Of a stretch of 64,000 bases of DNA, positions 1 through 11,400 are shown one piece after another. The notes below the pieces were generated by a model. It was given only the letters and a program-made list of their open reading frames with translations. It was not told where the DNA came from and made no database searches. Source of the stretch: Sanderia malayensis. Taxonomy: Eukaryota > Cnidaria > Scyphozoa > Semaeostomeae > Pelagiidae. Made by a program: the position numbers and the translations under genes. The number at the start of each line of letters is the position of its first letter. The stretch's first letter is position 1. The stretch lies in assembly GCA_013076295.1 (NCBI GenBank), contig RQOL01000828.1:3345219-3409218 (forward strand). The letters run 5' to 3'.

Positions 1-328
1 TTTTATAAGAACGCAGTGAATGTCTTTTTGAGCCAATATAGTGCTTTATACCATGGAAGGCACAGCGATTTTGAAATGATATGAATAGCTCGCAAAGAAT
101 ACGACATTGGTCGTAGGTCGTAGTAATTCGAGAATTCTTATCACTATAAATTCACTCTGCCTACCATTGTACAGAACATTATATTTGCCAAAAGACATTT
201 AACTACATTGTTATAACATTTCATTTAACAACAAGTATTCATCACAAACTATACTAATTATCTAAAAGGTATAATAGTACTACTGTGATAGATTATGTAA
301 AGGTCCATTGAATGCTGTTTAATTTCAG
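1..328. other. Intron or upstream sequence of the CRAT gene
   Basis: No coding exon could be supported here. The stretch is AT-rich and ends in a pyrimidine-rich 3' splice site (AG at 327-328) in front of the first recognisable acyltransferase exon, so it is most simply the last part of the intron preceding that exon. The upstream exons lie outside the window. Confidence 0.6.
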
Positions 329-757
329 GCCACCAATGGACAAGCTATTGATCGGCATCTTTTGGGTCTCAAATTAATATGCATGGAGTCAGGCATTAAA
401 TTACCCGAGTTCTTTCGTGATAAAGGATATAATTACAGTCTCCATCACAAGCTATCGACAAGCCAGGTTGGTAATGTTTATTTCCACAGTAAATAAGCCG
501 TTGTTGTTTTGATGTGAAAGAATATTAATAGATTATTGTTCTTGTTTAAGGTTCCATCACCTTATGATACAGTACTGTGTTTTGGTCCAACTGTTCCAGA
601 TGGTTACGGAGTTTGCTATAATCCAATGGAAAAGCATTTCAACTTTGCAGTATCAGCATTCAATTCTAATCCAGAAACCAGCTCAGCCCGCTTTGCGGAA
701 TCACTCAAAACAAGCTTCGATGACATCCGAAGACTTTTCCACAAATCCAAACTATAA
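329..757 (+). CDS. CRAT: Carnitine O-acetyltransferase, C-terminal two exons (5' partial)
   Basis: Last two exons, 329-466 and 551-757, joined in phase 0 with GT..AG borders. Carnitine acyltransferases move short-chain acyl groups between CoA and carnitine in mitochondria and peroxisomes. The first exon reads AIDRHLLGLKL, typical of CRAT/CROT, and ends LSTSQ. The second carries the conserved VPDGYGVCYNPME block that closes the family's catalytic fold. The protein ends in SKL, a canonical type-1 peroxisomal targeting signal; human CRAT ends in the related AKL. The catalytic histidine and most of the enzyme lie upstream, outside the window. CRAT is preferred over CROT by the feel of the C-terminal residues. 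The stop lies about 330 bp before the next gene on the same strand. Confidence 0.88.
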
Positions 758-1087
758 AGCTGCAGTTTTTCAATTATTTTCACTGGACTGGTAAAAACAT
801 TTAATTGACGCTAAGTTATTTTCTTATGCTGTAATGGGTAATTATGTATGGGTAGCGTAGTCTGCATGTTGGGGTATGCTTTAGGTGTGTGCTTAATCGA
901 ACTGCTTGTTCAATTTGCTAGGCAAGCATTGCTGTATAACTATTTTTTAAGCTCATCTCTGAAAATGATATTCAGAAGTTGATATTCTTGGATTCTTTCG
1001 TGCTTGCCATTAAAAGTGGGAGGAACTATCTTACGTCATCATCCACATCACATGATGACGACAAGTGATTATTTTTGTCTTCTCAAA
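758..1087. other. Intergenic, CRAT to endophilin B
   Basis: About 330 bp between the CRAT stop and the endophilin-B start codon. It must hold the CRAT 3' UTR and the endophilin promoter/5' UTR. I see no clear AATAAA, TATA box or repeat here. Confidence 0.5.
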
Positions 1088-2963
1088 ATGGCGTCCAAAC
1101 CAACTGTTGGAAACAATGAATTACAAGTTACTTCAGCAGAAATGAAAGATAATTTCATGCGGTTTGCAACTTCAGCATTCAAATCAAGTAAGGTTGCATA
1201 TAACAGAGCTAAACAGGTAACTGTACCATGCACTTTATTTTTGCTAACGCCTTTTAAGCCTCCATTTAAAAGTGCATCACGATCAGCTATTAGGCCCGCC
1301 CCATCATTTCCAGTTACGACAACAGGGAAGTAGTTGAGTGTTTGACACATCAGTCAGTTAGGCATTGTATAGGGAATGGATATCATTCTAGAAACATTTG
1401 AAATATCTCCTGATTTGCTCACATTATTCAATATTACTTCCACAACCACCAACAGAAATTATTTCAATTTTTTATGCCAGATTACAGGTGAGAGATTTGG
1501 CAATGCAGAAAAAACAGAGATGGATGCTCATTTCGAGTATTTAAGTGGAAATGCCGATCGGATAAAGGCATGGACTGAAAAAATAGTAGGTTATGGTGAT
1601 GCATTAATAAAGCCAAACCCAGGAGCAAGGGTTGAAGACTACGTGTTTGAGAAACTTGATAAAAAAGCACCAATTAGACCAACCAATTTATTTGTTCTTG
1701 GACAAACAATGACATATGCTGGAAGAGAACTTGGTGCAGGAACAGAATATGGTAAAATTGAATTTTCATTTTAAGTTCACTATAGTATATATATTTTATC
1801 ATTAATTGACTGTGAATTCTTACGTCTTTCGTCAACAGGAAGTTCCCTTGGGAAAACAGGAACATCATTAAAGAAAATGGGAAATGCAGAGAAAGATTTT
1901 ATGCAAAAAACAGCATCACAATTTCTTGATCCTTTAAAACGATTCTTAGATAATGATATGAAGACTATTAATGTGAGAATATTAGAAATGATTTGCATTG
2001 ATTTTTTAATTGAAAATTTTGATTGTATTTTAATTATTATATCATTTTCCTATTTCCTTAGAAAGAGAAACGCTCCTTGGAAATCTCAAGAATTGATTTA
2101 GATGCTGCAAGGAATAAAGTTAAAAAAGCCCAGTCACCAGAAAAGCTACGTGAGGTATTTATCTGACTGCTTTCATTCTCATATAATTTTGCATATTTCC
2201 TATGATCCACAGCAGATCTTCTTGAACAAAATATTTCTTTGCTTCATCAGGCAGAAGGAGAATTCCGAGTGGCTCAAACTGATTTTGACAGACAATATGA
2301 GATCACAAAACTTCTTCTTGAAAGTGCTGTATCTGCCCAAGTAAGCTAAGGATTAATGAATTCTAAAAACATCCATGCATGTTAAATCATATTGATAAAT
2401 TTTTCTTGATCTTTATTTTATGATTTGTTTTGTAGAGTAATCATTTGCAGAGTCTGAATTCATTTGTTGAAGCTCTTGGAATGTACCATTCACAATGTCA
2501 AATTTATGTAAATGAGTTGCAAAAGGATCTCCAAAGGTTTGTCAACAGTTTTTATGATTCTTTTACAATTATCTTGGTTTATTTTTAAACATATTCATCA
2601 CCTCCAGTGTTGGTAATGTTTCTGCAAAATCAACACATGGAACAGCTGTTCCAATTGCAACAACGACAGCAACCAAATCAGATAAGCAAGAAGTGAAAAG
2701 AAAAGCCAAAGTTCTTTATGATTATGATGCAAGTGATGATACTGAATTATCATTACTAGCTGACGAGGTAGCGTATGCAGTTTATTGCGCACAATCCATT
2801 TTGTAATTGACTGATTGTCAGATGGCAAGAATCATACTTATGTTCATTTCATTTGTAGGTAATTGTTGTATCCAGTGCTGATGGACTTGATGCTGATTGG
2901 TTGATGGGTGAAAGAGGAACACAGAAAGGCAAAGTACCTCTTACTTATCTTGAACTTTTGTAA
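1088..2963 (+). CDS. SH3GLB1: Endophilin-B (SH3GLB/Bif-1 type), N-BAR and SH3 protein
   Basis: Eight exons: 1088-1216, 1481-1751, 1839-1972, 2062-2154, 2251-2340, 2436-2536, 2608-2767 and 2859-2963, all with GT..AG borders and matching phases. Endophilin B binds and curves membranes and acts in autophagy and mitochondrial and Golgi dynamics. The N-BAR part includes GNAEKTEMDAHFEYL, AWTEKI, PNPGARVEDYVFEKLDKKAP and the helix LDLDAARNKVKKA with its partner FDRQYEITKLLLE. A short low-complexity Thr/Ala linker leads to a C-terminal SH3 domain: KAKVLYDYDASDDTELSLLADE, then DWLMGERGTQKGKVPLTYLELL. It is shorter than human SH3GLB1 mainly in the linker. The first exon encodes about 43 residues unlike the human N-terminus, so the exact start (ATG at 1088) is less sure than the rest. 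It could be an SH3GLB1/2 pre-duplication orthologue. Confidence 0.93.
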
Positions 2964-3664
2964 CAGTAGTAAAAGGGCACCTTCTTTTTCAAATTAATTT
3001 AACGTTTAGCTATTGCTTCTTTTTCATTGTAATTGAATTAGAGGAATGTAAGTGATGTATAATGCGGAAATGATGAAGCAGATATTGAAGAATCATTTCT
3101 TATCCACAACATAAAATAGAATTTACTTGCATTTCTACACATAGATAGAATGGAACCTAGTAGATTAATAATAGTTCTTTAATTTAATATTTGTAGTATC
3201 TACCTCATTATTACTTCATTCATGGCAATTTCGTTCATGGTCTAAATACTGGTCTTGTATTTCTGGGTTTGCTTTGTCTTTGACCTTCCACAATCACACA
3301 CATGTATCTTGTTGAAAAAGGACCTCAAATAGATCAGACATCGTCTATAAATAGGCTGAAACTGTTATTATTCAGCTGACATCCGCTATATCTCGAACGA
3401 TTTTTCATTTACCCACTTATTTCTTTAACACAAAAAAAAATTGATCGAAATATTGACGGAGAAAAGATGAATACAAACCTTGGAGACATGTATGTAAGTG
3501 AGAATCCATCATTCCTGTTTTTGTAAGTCTGTTTGTTTTTATTTCATCTTTATTATTGATTCTATTTTTAATTTTTTCAAAGTTTGCATTCATTTCATCT
3601 TGTATCTCCCAGTTTGACAAAGCAACCTTTGAGCTATTCCACTCATGGGCTCTTATGTTGCGTC
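2964..3664. other. 3' intergenic region between convergent genes
   Basis: About 700 bp with no supported exon. It lies between the endophilin stop (+) and the last supported codons of the ANKUB1-like gene (-), so it should contain both 3' UTRs and perhaps further ANKUB1-like exons that I could not identify. Confidence 0.45.
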
Positions 3665-4419
3665 CTACTTTAAAAGTGAGATTACAGTCGCATGTAAATT
3701 GTTTTGTAACGCATATAATTGTTTTATAGTTAATGAAAGACGAGGCAATGCTTTTGTCTCCTCCTCATTTATTAACTTACATATTCTTTCAGCGCATGCT
3801 AAATGTTCCCGGTGAACTGCAAGCTGAAGAGGGTGTCTGCCTGACGCTAATCTTCTTTTTAAATTTACCTTCGAGATTAGAAGACAATCAAGTACATCAT
3901 ACATCCCTTGATGACTTGCAAAGAATGCAGCTACATAAATCAACTGATTCTGCCATTCTGACAAATGATCCTCATTTAATGGCAATATCTTCATCAGACC
4001 TGAAAGGTAAACGTTTATTTTAATAGATTTTATATGCCGATATCATGAGTTCTAGAGAATGAAATGGAAACCATGGTGAATTGTGATAATTTACTATCGG
4101 TATTCGATTTGTAACATGTTGCTATTATGTTATGCCAAGGTTGAAATAAGTTGATCGACAAAGTTGAATTTGGCAATATATGAAAATATGATAACTCTTC
4201 TTCGTCATTCAAATAACAATTATCCAAATAGGATATGTGTTGAATGTATCCTGGAATTCCACTTTCGCCCTCCACTTTTTCTTTTAATTTCTTCACTTTC
4301 ATACTGTCTGTGACGTCATGTATAGTGACATGCTTGTCTATGCACTTTATATGTATTCTTAGTTTATATATCGTTCTTGTTTTATTTGATATTTTTCTTT
4401 GTCGTATATCGTCCGGCAT
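3665..4419 (-). CDS. ANKUB1: ANKUB1-like ubiquitin-like plus ankyrin protein (3' end uncertain)
   Basis: Two exons: 4419-4095 and 3999 to about 3665. The donor at 4094-4093 (GTAAAT) and the acceptor at 4001-4000 keep the frame and give a 95-bp intron. Exon 1 encodes a ubiquitin-like fold (LRIHIKC, then VTIHDV, MKVKKLKEKVEGESGIP, TLSINLFQPW). The ending resembles the second ubiquitin-like module of human ANKUB1, which closes on a Trp-containing strand. Exon 2 encodes YVAAFFASHQGMYDVLDCLL and HPLQLAVHREHLACAERICKL, an ankyrin-like helix pair matching the YIAAFCGYIELTEWAL stretch of ANKUB1. The human protein has about 550 residues, so the C-terminal part is missing or lies in unrecognised exons; GTAATC near the apparent stop could be a donor. 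The molecular role of ANKUB1 is not established. It is divergent from the ATF6 gene. Confidence 0.62.
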
Positions 4420-4656
4420 TTTTGATGATTTAATGATTATTTAATGAAAGAAGCTGATGAGATGCAAATAATAATTAATTAATTAATTAATTATTCGTCA
4501 TGAAATATTTTAGGAAGATGACGTATTTAGAGATATTGCGCACAATGCACTGCGCACCTGGGGGGAGAAGCAACCAACATTGGCTTCGAGTTCGACACGT
4601 ATAGGGCCTAGACAGTTACATTCATCTAATGTTTTGTTTACTCTTTTCTTGCTGAT
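4420..4656. promoter_or_regulatory. Short divergent promoter region, ANKUB1-like / ATF6
   Basis: Only 237 bp separate the two divergent start codons. The region holds an octamer ATGCAAAT at 4462-4469, a self-complementary AATT repeat run at about 4472-4493, and a CRE/ATF-like TGACGTAT at 4519-4526. A GC-richer stretch with two GCGCAC words follows at about 4538-4560. An upstream ATG at 4629 opens an eight-codon reading frame that ends at about 4655, just before the ATF6 start. The motifs are seen directly; their function is inferred. Confidence 0.5.
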
Positions 4657-7600
4657 ATGGAAGGGCTGCAAGTGTCAAATGCATTCAGCCAGAAAAGCAA
4701 TTCTGCTTTTGAAATAAACAGCAATGCATTGGATCGGGGTAAATTTTTTTCGCTTTTATTAAATTGATTAAAGTTTATTTGTATCCTTGATTTGAGTTGT
4801 TTTTGTTTAGTTTTGAATTTAGGCCCTTTAGTTTAGAATTTAGGAATTTAGGAAACTTTCTCATCCTATATCTTGTTGCAACATATATTTAACGAAGTAA
4901 CATTTAGTTTGGTAGAAGTATAAGTTCAGAACTTTGCTTACCTCACAAACTGTATTCTGACATTAAATCTTTTGCAGATTTTTTGTCAAATGAAGCGAAT
5001 GATTTCCAGATTGAAGAAATTTTGAAAGAAAAGTTTAACCATACTGAATTGGTGTGAAAATTGTTTTTTTTTTTGTAATTTTAATGTACATTCCACAATA
5101 AGTGGGTAAAATTGGGCTCAATCTGATGTGCCTTGGATTGTTGGGAAGGGGGGGGGGGAGATGAAATCAAATATAAGCCCCTATGAGGAGATGCACCAAT
5201 GATCTTGACTTATGAATTCCAAACTGTTGGGTATTAGATGTAGCCATTGTTTTTGAAGATGGATGAACTTGTTTGAATTGTTAGGATGATCTTATTAATG
5301 GAAATGTCCAAATGAAAGAGCAGAAAACTCAAGATTTATTACAGAATGATGACAGAAACATAATGGATAGCTATGAGCCATCCTATCTCTATTTAAAGCA
5401 GGTAAAATTATTTTGTTTAACAATATATTCTATCATATATTTTATCCGATATTAGCTGTATAAAATTGGTAATGACACCATTAATTTGTTATTTTAAATT
5501 TTGTTATATTTTAGGAGTTGACTGATGCCAATTTATTAGAGGATTTATTTGCTCCAGATGATGTCATCAGGCCTGTTACTTATAATTCCAATTCAACCAA
5601 CTTAAAACATGAATTTTCATCAAGTCCTAGAAAACCTAATAACCTAATGCCAATAATTATAAAACCTGAAGATCATCAAAATCAACAATGTTCACCAAAA
5701 GAAAAAGAAATTACCAATATAAATGCTTTTCAACAATTTTGCAAATTTGTTCCTATCAGACCAAAAATTCAGCCTGAAGGTAATAATTTATTTTCATATT
5801 TACTTAAATTTACACTCCAACTTATGCAGATATCCTTAACAATGGTTGTTGATATGTTGCAATATATATGTCATTTTTATGTTCAATTTTGTTTATTTGC
5901 CATGCTGCATTGCCCATTTTACAGGGGCTCATGCTGAACCTCAAAATATGGTGCATGAAGAAACAAGTATAAATGAATCACAGACTTCCCAATCATTTGT
6001 GAACCAAGAATCCAATACAACTATTAATATTCAAGTGAGTATAAAGTGAATGAAGGGTTCTAAATTTTGAAGCTAGATTTGCTTTTTTCTAATGCTTTGC
6101 TTTACAATTTCAGGAGAAAGTGATAAAAAGACAACAACGGATTGTAAGGAATAGAGAATCAGCGTTACATTCAAGAAAGAAGAAAAAAGAAATGATGCAA
6201 ACACTTGAAGTGACTGTCAGTACTCTGTCTAACATTAATAATCAATTGAAAGTTGAAAACGATTGTCTGAAAGACAGAATAAAGAAGCTTGAATCAGAGG
6301 AAAGTATTACTCAGATTCTGGATGTTATCTTTTATTTGTATGTTTCATGAATTGTTGTTTGATATTGTTTATTTTTGTAGAATTGGCAGTTGAAAAATAG
6401 AAAATTGATCAATATACCAAATATGGCTAAGAAGACATCATATGTTCTTGTTGTATTTGTTTTTCTCGCCATCAACTTGAAACAAACAAGGTGAATTATT
6501 TTTTTAAATTTCTCACTGGGAATACTTCAACTGATTAGATAAATGATTGTAGTAGCCATAGCTATGTTTTCTTATAGAATTCACTCACCATCGTCCACAA
6601 CACCAGCAAAGTCACTGTTTAATGTAGCAGATCTTTATAAAGTGCAACCAAGACATGGTCGTCTTTTGCTTGAGTACAAAAAAGACAGGGTTGCTGAACG
6701 TAGCCAGAAGAAAACTGTTCATCAAGAACAAACACTGCCATTTGTTCCAAAAACTTTTATTGATGGTGTAATAAATGAAGATGTAAAAAAGAGGATTTTA
6801 AAACAAAGAAAGCTGGCTATAAAAGAGAAAATAAATAATAAATTTAAACACAACCAGACAGCAGAAGTTGATTCAAATTGCTATCCAGAGTTTAATGAAA
6901 CTGAACTTTATCGGTATATATAATTGCCCATACTAACTAAAATAATTTTTCTTGCTTACCTTGCATTGTTATTACTTCAAGTGTTTTCATACTTGATGCT
7001 TCGTTTTAGATTAAATGAAGCTTTGGAGAATTTGGTTCCTACACAGCAGAAAAAGAAAGAAAGAAAAGAAAAAGCTGAAAAGGTTTGTAATGTTTATTTT
7101 CGTGATTTAGAAAAACAATCTGAGTTGCATCTGTGCATCTCATGTCGTTTGCATCTATTTATGCTTGCTTTTTAGAAAGTGCCAAATATGGGAAATATTG
7201 CTCGAAAGCAGAGATGGAATTGCTTTGGTAATGATAATAATCATACAAGGAATTGTACAAAGCCAAATCTCAATAAAAAGTCAGCCAAATTTAGGTATAA
7301 GGATTTTTCAGTATTATAACTTTCTTTTATTAATATAATATGGCGTTTTTTTTACGATTTTGGATGCTTTTTAAAGGATGAAGAAGAGGATGATGAAATC
7401 AAATGAAATACAAATATTTCAACAAGATTTAAGGTTTTATTTATTTTTATTTCATCTTATGATTATTGTTATTTATTTTTGTTGTTGTTACTATTTTTGC
7501 ATTTTCACCATTGTGCCTCCCCTTGCATTCTTTTTTAGCGATCTGCAGAAGTTACAAAATGCATTTGATCGCAAATCAAATACATTCTACGTTGTGTCAT

Positions 7601-8021
7601 TCAGAAAAGTATTTAATAAAAAACTTTTCCATTATGATGATCAGTGATTTCCATTTAATTTTATTATGCACTGTCTCTTATTTCTATTTTGTATAGCGCT
7701 TTATCATATTTCATTCTTTTTAGGATCATATAATATTTCCAGCCACGCAAGTAAACAATACACAGAGGCCCAAGCTTTCCTTTATTTTACCAATCTCAAA
7801 TCGTATGTTCTTATTATTTATTTTTTAATTTTTATTAAGTTACATGCAATGTTGCAAGAGATATTGAATTGTTTTTCGTTATTTTTTCAGAGTCAAAAGA
7901 TAACAAAACAGTGGATGAAGTAACAATGGTACAGATTGATTGCCAAGTTATGGATACTAAAACTCTACATATTTCCAAGAATAATAATTTTGTGCATCTT
8001 TTCAACTCAAATCGCGTATAA
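4657..8021 (+). CDS. ATF6: ATF6-type membrane-bound bZIP transcription factor
   Basis: About fourteen exons: 4657-4738, 4978-5051, 5285-5401, 5515-5779, 5925-6034, 6114 to about 6328, 6381-6491, 6578-6913, 7010-7081, 7176-7294, 7377-7433, 7539-7608, 7724-7802 and 7891-8021; phases agree throughout. ATF6 sits in the ER membrane and is cut by site-1 and site-2 proteases under stress to free a nuclear bZIP factor. Seen: an acidic N-terminus, the basic region NRESALHSRKKKKE, a leucine zipper, one hydrophobic membrane segment (SYVLVVFVFLAINL), a possible S1P site RHGRLLL about 35 residues later, and luminal YVVSFRK, DHIIFPAT and IDCQVMDTKTLHI. Two luminal cysteines (NCYPEF and IDCQVMD) align with the redox-sensing pair of human ATF6. 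The donor of the bZIP exon (GTTATC) is weak. The asparagine ending the membrane segment lacks the NxxP arrangement of human ATF6. The very C-terminus is shorter than human. Confidence 0.92.
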
Positions 8022-8442
8022 CTTTACTGCGTTATTTTATTTTTTCATATCACTCACTTAATTAAAACTTTTGTACAGCGCAACTTTACAGCAACTATAT
8101 ATGCTCAAAAATTAACTTTAACTTTTCATTAACTTTAACTAATTTCACAGATGCTCTGTTACTCCTTTGTTATCTAAAAGGTAACCATTGTTTTATGTTA
8201 TATGTTGAGTATTATAATTCAAATAAGATGACATGGTATTCTGATAAATAATTTAAAAATTTGAATTTAGCCAATCGCAAAGAAACCAAATTGAATGAAA
8301 TGAGGAGACAAAAATAATATGGGTGTGGCTACTAAGCCCATGATGCTTTGGTGCATATCATGCTGGTGTGAGTTTAACTTTTCATTTGAGTTGTTGTGAG
8401 GAGTTGAGCGTTTGTTAGAGCGAGGAGAGGTAGCAAAACAAA
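8022..8442. other. Intergenic, ATF6 to alpha-spectrin
   Basis: About 420 bp. It contains repeated short words (AACTTTAACTTTTCATTAACTTT at about 8112-8145) and no supported exon. It presumably holds the ATF6 3' UTR and the promoter/5' UTR of the spectrin gene; the last 60 bases are purine-rich (GAGGAGTTGAG and GCGAGGAGAGG). Confidence 0.45.
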
Positions 8443-11400
8443 ATGGCTGAGGTTGAGGCTGATGTTGTGGCAGAACCTGCCACGGCCACTATTGTTGCTG
8501 GCTCAGATAGAGAGATTAAGCTATTAGAAACTGTTGAAGATATTCAAAATCGTAGATCACAGGTTCTTCAACGTTATGCAGACTTTAAAGCTGCAACATT
8601 GGCAAGAAGAAAACGTCTGGAAGATGCTAAAAGATATTTTCAGTTTAAGAGGGATGCTGACGAAGTTGAAGCATGGATCAATGAAAGATTGCAAACTGCA
8701 TCTGATGAGTCATTTAAAGATTCAACAAATTTACAGGTTAGTTTTTTATTTCAGGCATTATCGTCTCATTTGAGTAATAATATACATAATTTTTTTTCGA
8801 TAAACTGACTGAGCTGAGATGAAAGAGACAGCTGTTCTGTTCGGTCTGGTTTGGATGTATATTTTTTCGAGCTACCTTCGGTTTTCACCAGGGGTGTCGA
8901 ACAATGTTGGAATTGTAAAATTATAGAAAGATGAATAATTATAGAAAGATGAGGTATACGTTTGTATTTGCGACATTTACCCTTGATATGTGATTGATAA
9001 GTGTATGGTTGTTGAAATATAACACGCCACGCCTACTTTTCCGGACCAGAGTTGCTGAGCTCAAAGGGATGCAAGCAGGTGGCATTGATCTTTGATTTGC
9101 ACATGCTATTTATTAATGGGTGCTGATTATTTATAACGTAGGTGAAGCTACAAAAGCATGCAGCATTTGAAGCTGAAATACAAGCTAATCGATACATGCT
9201 TGAAGCTGTGGATGAATCTGGTAATGCAATGGTCACTGACCAACATGATCAATCTCAATATGTTTCTGTAAGTGTATTTATCATATCTCATCTATTTATT
9301 TCATATGTCCATTTGATTTAATGATTGATAACAACTGTTTGCCGTTTGATTTTTATTTAAGGTCAGACTTGAAGAACTCCATCGCCTTTGGGATTTACTT
9401 CTTGAAAGATCAGCATATAAGCAAAAGATGCTAATTTTTACGCAAAGGAGAGTTAATTTTGTGTTGGAAATCAATGAAATAATTTCCTGGATTTCTGAAA
9501 AGGTATACATTTTGTTCCATATACTTTGTGATTATTTGTTGTTTGTTATCGACAAATTTGTTATGGAAGTATATTCATGATGACGTTTACAATAGGAGAG
9601 TGGATGCAAGCCCCAAGAGGAGTTAAGAGATCTGGAGCATGTTGAAGTCTTGCAAAAGAAGTTTGATGATTTTCAAAAAGAACTGGCTGCAAATGAGCCA
9701 AGAATTTCAGAAGCCAACAAAACTGTGACTCAACTTGAAATGGATTGCCATCCTGATATTGATATCATACATGAGAAGCAAGAGGAATTGAATAATGCCT
9801 GGCTTAATATCAATGAAGCCAGTGAGAGGAGAAAAGAAGAACTGAACACAGTGTACGATGTTCATCATTATTACAGAGAAGCAGATGAGACAATTGGTTG
9901 GATAACTGAAAAGAAGAATATTCTTTCAACAACTGATGTTGGTAAAGATTTGGCAGGAGTTATGTCATTACAGAGAAAACATGAAGCATTGGAGAGAGAT
10001 TTGGCTGCACTGTCAAACATGGTATACTCTTTATTCTGTTTTTTATTTAATTCCATTTATTACTATTTTGGGCATGTTTGGATAATGTTATTGATTTGTG
10101 TTTAGGTTGAAGGTTTGAACATTGATGCGTCAAATTTGAAACAAAATCATCCAGAATTTGAGGAGCCAGTAAGTGCAAAGCAAGTGGAACTCAATGAAAG
10201 TTGGCAACAACTCTTTGAAAGGGCAAATGCAAGAAAGACACATCTCAATGATTCGTATTTATATCAGAAGTTTCTTGCCGAATACAGGTAAGTGGTATCA
10301 ATGTTTTGTGAATATGAGATCCAAAGATCTTTCGAGGTTTTATAGTTAGCATATATCAGAACTAGATGCACATATATACAGCTTTTGCCAATGATTTATC
10401 AACAATTTACATTTTTAGGGATTACACCACATTTCTTATCGAAATGCAAGTTCTGATCCGCTCTGATGAGTTAGCAAATGATGTTGCTGGAGCAAAGGCA
10501 CTTCTTGAACGAAATCAAGAACACAAAGTAATTTTTTATTTGATGATTGTATTATTTTGTCTACCTATTAGTTTTGTACTTTAGAAGAGCTAACAATTGT
10601 GAACTATTTTAGGGTCATATTGATGCCTCTGAAGATGGCTATCAAAACACAGTAAAACTGGGAAAAGGCTTGGTGGAAGATGATCATTATGCTAAAGAAG
10701 ATATACAAGAGAAGGTTCAAATATATTTATTTATTGTGATCATCATATTGTGGTTGTATTGTTGTTATGTTGCAATGTATCTTGTGAACTGACACTGTTT
10801 TTTAAATAGCTTGATCAACTTGAGGCGGACAGAGCAGAATTATTGAAGCTACAGGAAAAGAGAAAATCAGAATTTGAGCAATGCATGGATTTTCAAATAT
10901 TTCAAAGAGATTGCGCACAAATGGATGTTGTTATGGCCAAGCAAGAGTCTTTTGTTTGTCAAGAACCAATGATTGAATCAGTTGAAGCAGTTGAAACTCA
11001 AGCCAAAAAACATGAAGATTTTGACAATGTATTTTGTGCTCAAGAAGAAAAATTGAAGGTATTGTATATGTTTTGTTTTTGTCATTAATTTGCACCATTT
11101 CTTGTATTTAATGAGTAAATGTTTTACAAATTTTATTTGACAGGCCATTGATGAATTTGCTGAGAAAATGTTAGCAAGTGATCATTATGCATCTGGCGAA
11201 TTAAAACAAAAGATTGATGATGTATGTCTCATTATCTGTTTCATTTTTACTTTTCTATCTTTTCCTGTTTAACCTGAATCATAATTATCAATGTGTTAGC
11301 AATTTCTTCTTCACAATGATTGATTGGTATTTCCAGATAAAGTCAAAGCGTCAAACTATCGTGAAGAAATCTGAAAATCGCAAAGCAAAACTTGGATTTT

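Noticed and set aside
1004..1350. Overlapping plus and minus frames around endophilin exon 1
   Set aside because: The plus frame continues through the intron past a good donor at 1,217; the minus frame is its shadow.
3733..4023. Plus-strand 96-codon frame opposite the ankyrin exon
   Set aside because: It is the antisense shadow of a spliced exon with recognisable ankyrin residues.
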